Below are positions 45,572-47,892 of a stretch of DNA of 47,892 nucleotides, piece by piece. The stretch is from Gammaproteobacteria bacterium (GTDB lineage Bacteria; Pseudomonadota; Gammaproteobacteria; SZUA-152): NCBI GenBank assembly GCA_021648485.1, contig JAKISS010000020.1:1-47892 (forward strand), in the 5' to 3' direction. How positions within the stretch are numbered: the stretch's first letter is position 1; each line of letters opens with the position of its first letter. The translations under genes and the position numbers were made by a program. The notes under the pieces were generated by a model. The model ran no database searches, was not told the DNA's origin, and saw nothing but the letters and a program-made list of their open reading frames with translations.

Positions 45572-47161
45572 TTAAAATTGGAAGTAGAGGAATTCTGACA
45601 CACTGGACAGAGAGAGTAATCCGAAGGCGGAGATTATTGCAATGAATACTCCCCATGTTCGAGTTGGCTGCCATGTTGAAAGGTTTTCCAGTATTTTCGT
45701 GAGCTGAAGGGCATCAGCAACGTCGGATTTGTGTTTGTTGAACGCGGGGGAAAAATGTCGCATTATCTCTTGTGTGTTCGGCATAAACAGCGCGATGAAC
45801 AGTAATGCAATTATCCATAAATAGGTGAAGAGGAATTGAGATCCTCCGCCAAGATAAAACGTAATCCCCAAATCACTGAGAAGTGTCTGGAAACTACCTG
45901 TGCGGATGGCGATGGCATTGGGGATAGCAAGCCCGTTCTGTCCGCTCATGCCTTCCAGGATAGCGATGGCTGACGATAAATCGGAAGCACGAAAAAAGAC
46001 CCAGCCGACGACGACACACAAAAAAGTGAGTCCCCAGGCCGCGATTTTACAAAACGGGGCTGTCCATCCTGCTGTCAGGTTCAGTGTGCTGTGTATTTTT
46101 CGCCATCCGTGATTGATAGCCAGGTACATACCGTGAAGCCCGCCCCATATCACAAAGGTCCAGCCGGCACCGTGCCAAAGTCCGCCCAATAACATGGTGA
46201 TCATCATATTTGAATAGCGTCGGCAGTTGCCTTTTTTGTTGCCGCCTAACGGTATGTACACATAATCACGCAGAAAACGTGAAAGTGTCATGTGCCATCG
46301 ACGCCAAAATTCCGAGATGCTGGTGGCCTTGTAGGGTGAATGAAAATTCAGAGGAAGTTTGATGCCAAACATGCGCGCTGCACCAATGGCCATATCGGAA
46401 TAGCCGGAAAAATCAAAATATAGCTGCATGGTATAGGCAAGGGCTCCGCCCCATGCCTCAAAAAAAGTTAATGTTTCACCTTGTGCGGCGGCATCAAAGA
46501 TGGGACTTGCATATACGGCGATGCCATCTGCCAGCACCACTTTTTTGAAAAGGCCGATGGAAAAAATAGCGATGCCGACAGATAAATCATCTGCGTTGAA
46601 TCGCAGCGTTTTTTTCGACATGAATTGCGGGAGCATTTCCCGGTGATGCACAATGGGGCCAGCGATCAGCTGAGGGAAGAAGGTGACGAACAGGGCATAG
46701 TGTAAAAATTTGAATTCACTGGTGATGCCTTTGTGGGCATCAATCAGGTATGCAATTTGCTGGAAAGTAAAGAAAGAAATAGCAAGGGGAAGTATGATTG
46801 TTTCCAGTTGAAAAGAGGTTTCTGCGATAACATTAATATTTGAAACGAAAAAATTGGCATACTTGAAATAACCGAGTGCGCCAAGGTTTGCGGTTATTCC
46901 GATGGTTAACAGCATTTTCCCCTGTCGTACAGCACCGTTTGCGTAATGTCGGGCCAGTAATTTCCCCATGCCATAATTGATCAGCATGGATAAGATAATC
47001 AGCGCCAGGTAAGTGATGCTCCACCAGGCATAAAATATTAACGAGGCGGAAACCAGCCAGGCGATAGCGGGCTCGTGACCGTATCGGGAAATGACAAAGA
47101 AAAAGACTGCCAGGGTAATGGGAAGAAAGGCGAGAATGAACTCATAAGAGTTAAAGAGCAT
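45572..47161 (-). CDS. MBOAT-family membrane O-acyltransferase (AlgI-like)
   Basis: A 529-residue polytopic protein with AAGGA 10 nt before its start. MBOAT signatures are complete: SFFTFQQIAYLIDAHKG, FFPQLIAGPIVHHREMLPQ, YFDFSGYSDMAIGAARMFGI, SEFWRRWHMTLSRFLRDYVY and LGGLWHGAGWTFVIWGGLHG, with His330 the expected catalytic histidine and His343 nearby. It moves an acyl group, usually acetyl, across the inner membrane for transfer to the polysaccharide by the SGNH-like protein encoded 7 bp downstream. The pair is transcribed toward the glycosyltransferase genes. Confidence 0.95.
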   Translation of the reverse strand: MLFNSYEFILAFLPITLAVFFFVISRYGHEPAIAWLVSASLIFYAWWSITYLALIILSMLINYGMGKLLARHYANGAVRQGKMLLTIGITANLGALGYFKYANFFVSNINVIAETSFQLETIILPLAISFFTFQQIAYLIDAHKGITSEFKFLHYALFVTFFPQLIAGPIVHHREMLPQFMSKKTLRFNADDLSVGIAIFSIGLFKKVVLADGIAVYASPIFDAAAQGETLTFFEAWGGALAYTMQLYFDFSGYSDMAIGAARMFGIKLPLNFHSPYKATSISEFWRRWHMTLSRFLRDYVYIPLGGNKKGNCRRYSNMMITMLLGGLWHGAGWTFVIWGGLHGMYLAINHGWRKIHSTLNLTAGWTAPFCKIAAWGLTFLCVVVGWVFFRASDLSSAIAILEGMSGQNGLAIPNAIAIRTGSFQTLLSDLGITFYLGGGSQFLFTYLWIIALLFIALFMPNTQEIMRHFSPAFNKHKSDVADALQLTKILENLSTWQPTRTWGVFIAIISAFGLLSLSSVSEFLYFQF

Positions 47162-47256
47162 GTATGTGAGTTCCTTCTGTCATATTATTTTTGCTCAGCA
47201 TTCCTGGTTTGAAAAGGTCTTTGACGTGGGAACAGGTCGAGATTCAGAAGAGGCGT

Positions 47257-47538
47257 ATGGAATCAGTGAATGTTGAATCTCAGCCTGATGCATATATAGC
47301 ATTACCGATGGTGCTCTTAATCATTTTTGGCTGCATTTACGTTAGCCGGGAATTGTACCGCAGGAGTCCGGGTATAGAAACCGGGGTAAGCGACGGACAG
47401 TATTGGATTAGGAGATTAATTGTTTATAAACCAAAAGGTTATGGTGTTCCAGATGAGGGGTCGAAAAAACAGATGTGTGAAAATTACCAACCATGGCTTT
47501 TGTGGTGCCGACCCTTGGCTTTTTGCTTAACGAGATAA
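47257..47538 (+). CDS. Small hypothetical membrane protein (doubtful)
   Basis: A 93-codon frame from ATG 47257 (a TTG at 47191 is also in frame) with AGAGG very close upstream. One hydrophobic segment, YIALPMVLLIIFGCIYVS, is followed by a basic region and a polar tail. The codon pattern is unconvincing and no family is recognised. It lies in the gap between the MBOAT gene and the PDZ gene; nothing else is seen from 47162 to 47706. Confidence 0.25.
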   Translation: MESVNVESQPDAYIALPMVLLIIFGCIYVSRELYRRSPGIETGVSDGQYWIRRLIVYKPKGYGVPDEGSKKQMCENYQPWLLWCRPLAFCLTR

Positions 47539-47706
47539 AGATAGCTGTGGCGGCTTTTCCATTTTCTGTCAAGCAGAGTATATTTTGCGCACCAAAGTCA
47601 TTTCATCGTTACCGATGATTTAAATTATCAATCATGACTTGATGGTTTTGTTTATATCTGCATGCGGCTCCGCACAAGGCGTTCCCCAAAGATTTTATCA
47701 TCATGC

Positions 47707-47892
47707 TTAGGGCGCAACACTGACAGGACTCATGCGAATACCCAAAGGACCACGTTGCACGTAAAATTCCATGCGTCTGTTGTCCCGCATAATCTCAATG
47801 GTGATCGTTTCATTGATGTCGCCCTGGGTTGTGGCATTGCGCAGGTCTCGCCCATTGTAAATTCTCTGGTTGTCGTAACGTAAAATCTGATC
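47707..47892 (-). CDS. C-terminal PDZ domain of a protein continuing past the right edge
   Basis: Reading the minus strand from the window edge to the stop TAA at 47709-47707 gives 61 codons with no interruption. The pattern is that of the last part of a PDZ domain: DQILRYDNQRIYNGRDLRNA, then ETITIEIMRDNRRMEFYVQR, then GPLGIRMSPVSVAP and the end. This is the strand-helix-strand that closes the peptide groove in DegP/RseP/TPR-PDZ type proteins. The start and any catalytic domain lie outside the window, so it cannot be told whether this is a protease, a secretion component or another PDZ protein. Confidence 0.8.
   Translation of the reverse strand, partial: DQILRYDNQRIYNGRDLRNATTQGDINETITIEIMRDNRRMEFYVQRGPLGIRMSPVSVAP

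Noticed and set aside
1..47892. CRISPR arrays, tRNA or rRNA genes
   Set aside because: No regularly spaced identical repeats with unique spacers, and no cloverleaf or rRNA-like stretches, were seen on either strand.

Overview
The window is a chromosomal segment of a Gram-negative bacterium, most likely a gammaproteobacterium. The evidence is an exosortase A (XrtA)/PEP-CTERM exopolysaccharide locus, an RND-type periplasmic adaptor, an AlgI-type acylation pair and an ordinary hemL. I cannot name the genus from sequence alone. The left 18 kb is accessory and partly decayed. The right 29 kb is one large surface-polysaccharide locus.

Left part. At 1-503 are the remains of a type IV (AbiE) toxin-antitoxin pair whose toxin gene is cut short. 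It runs directly into an unaccompanied 1232-residue SMC-like ATPase (494-4192). After a 175-bp inverted-repeat element with a 5-bp target duplication come a small unknown gene, an orphan efflux adaptor coupled to hemL, and a decayed phage-type gene. That gene was broken by a TA-flanked miniature element and, separately, by a frameshift. Then come an unknown exported protein, two divergent NRAMP-like transporters, a small PEP-CTERM protein, a LytS/LytTR two-component system and a dicarboxylate/amino-acid symporter. Direct repeats of a CCAYT-type half-site, spaced 20 or 21 bp, lie upstream of four of these genes. They suggest one regulon controlled by the LytTR regulator.

Right part. From 18293 the genes are nearly all co-directional and many overlap by 4 bp: a PLP decarboxylase, three XrtA-type glycosyltransferases, exosortase A itself (Cys212/Arg257/His278), an XrtA-type amidotransferase, further glycosyltransferases, a CapK-like adenylate-forming enzyme, a membrane-anchored heparinase II/III protein, an O-ligase/Wzy-like protein, a methyltransferase and a polysaccharide deacetylase. 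A lower-GC DNA cytosine methyltransferase and a PD-(D/E)XK endonuclease (25896-28212) have been inserted into this run. The last section mixes orientations: a second asparagine-synthase-like protein lacking the usual N-terminal Cys2, a TPR protein, an ATP-grasp ligase, another glycosyltransferase, and an SGNH/MBOAT acyl-transfer pair. The window closes with the C-terminal PDZ domain of a gene running off the right edge.

How the genes fit together (inference). The glycosyltransferases build a lipid-linked repeat. The deacetylase, methyltransferase, MBOAT/SGNH pair and the amide-forming enzymes (amidotransferases, ATP-grasp, CapK, PLP decarboxylase) decorate it. The O-ligase transfers or polymerises it, and exosortase A processes PEP-CTERM proteins such as the repeat protein at 12025-12582 for surface display with the polymer. 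Three families of short non-autonomous inverted-repeat elements show that the chromosome carries active or recently active miniature transposons.
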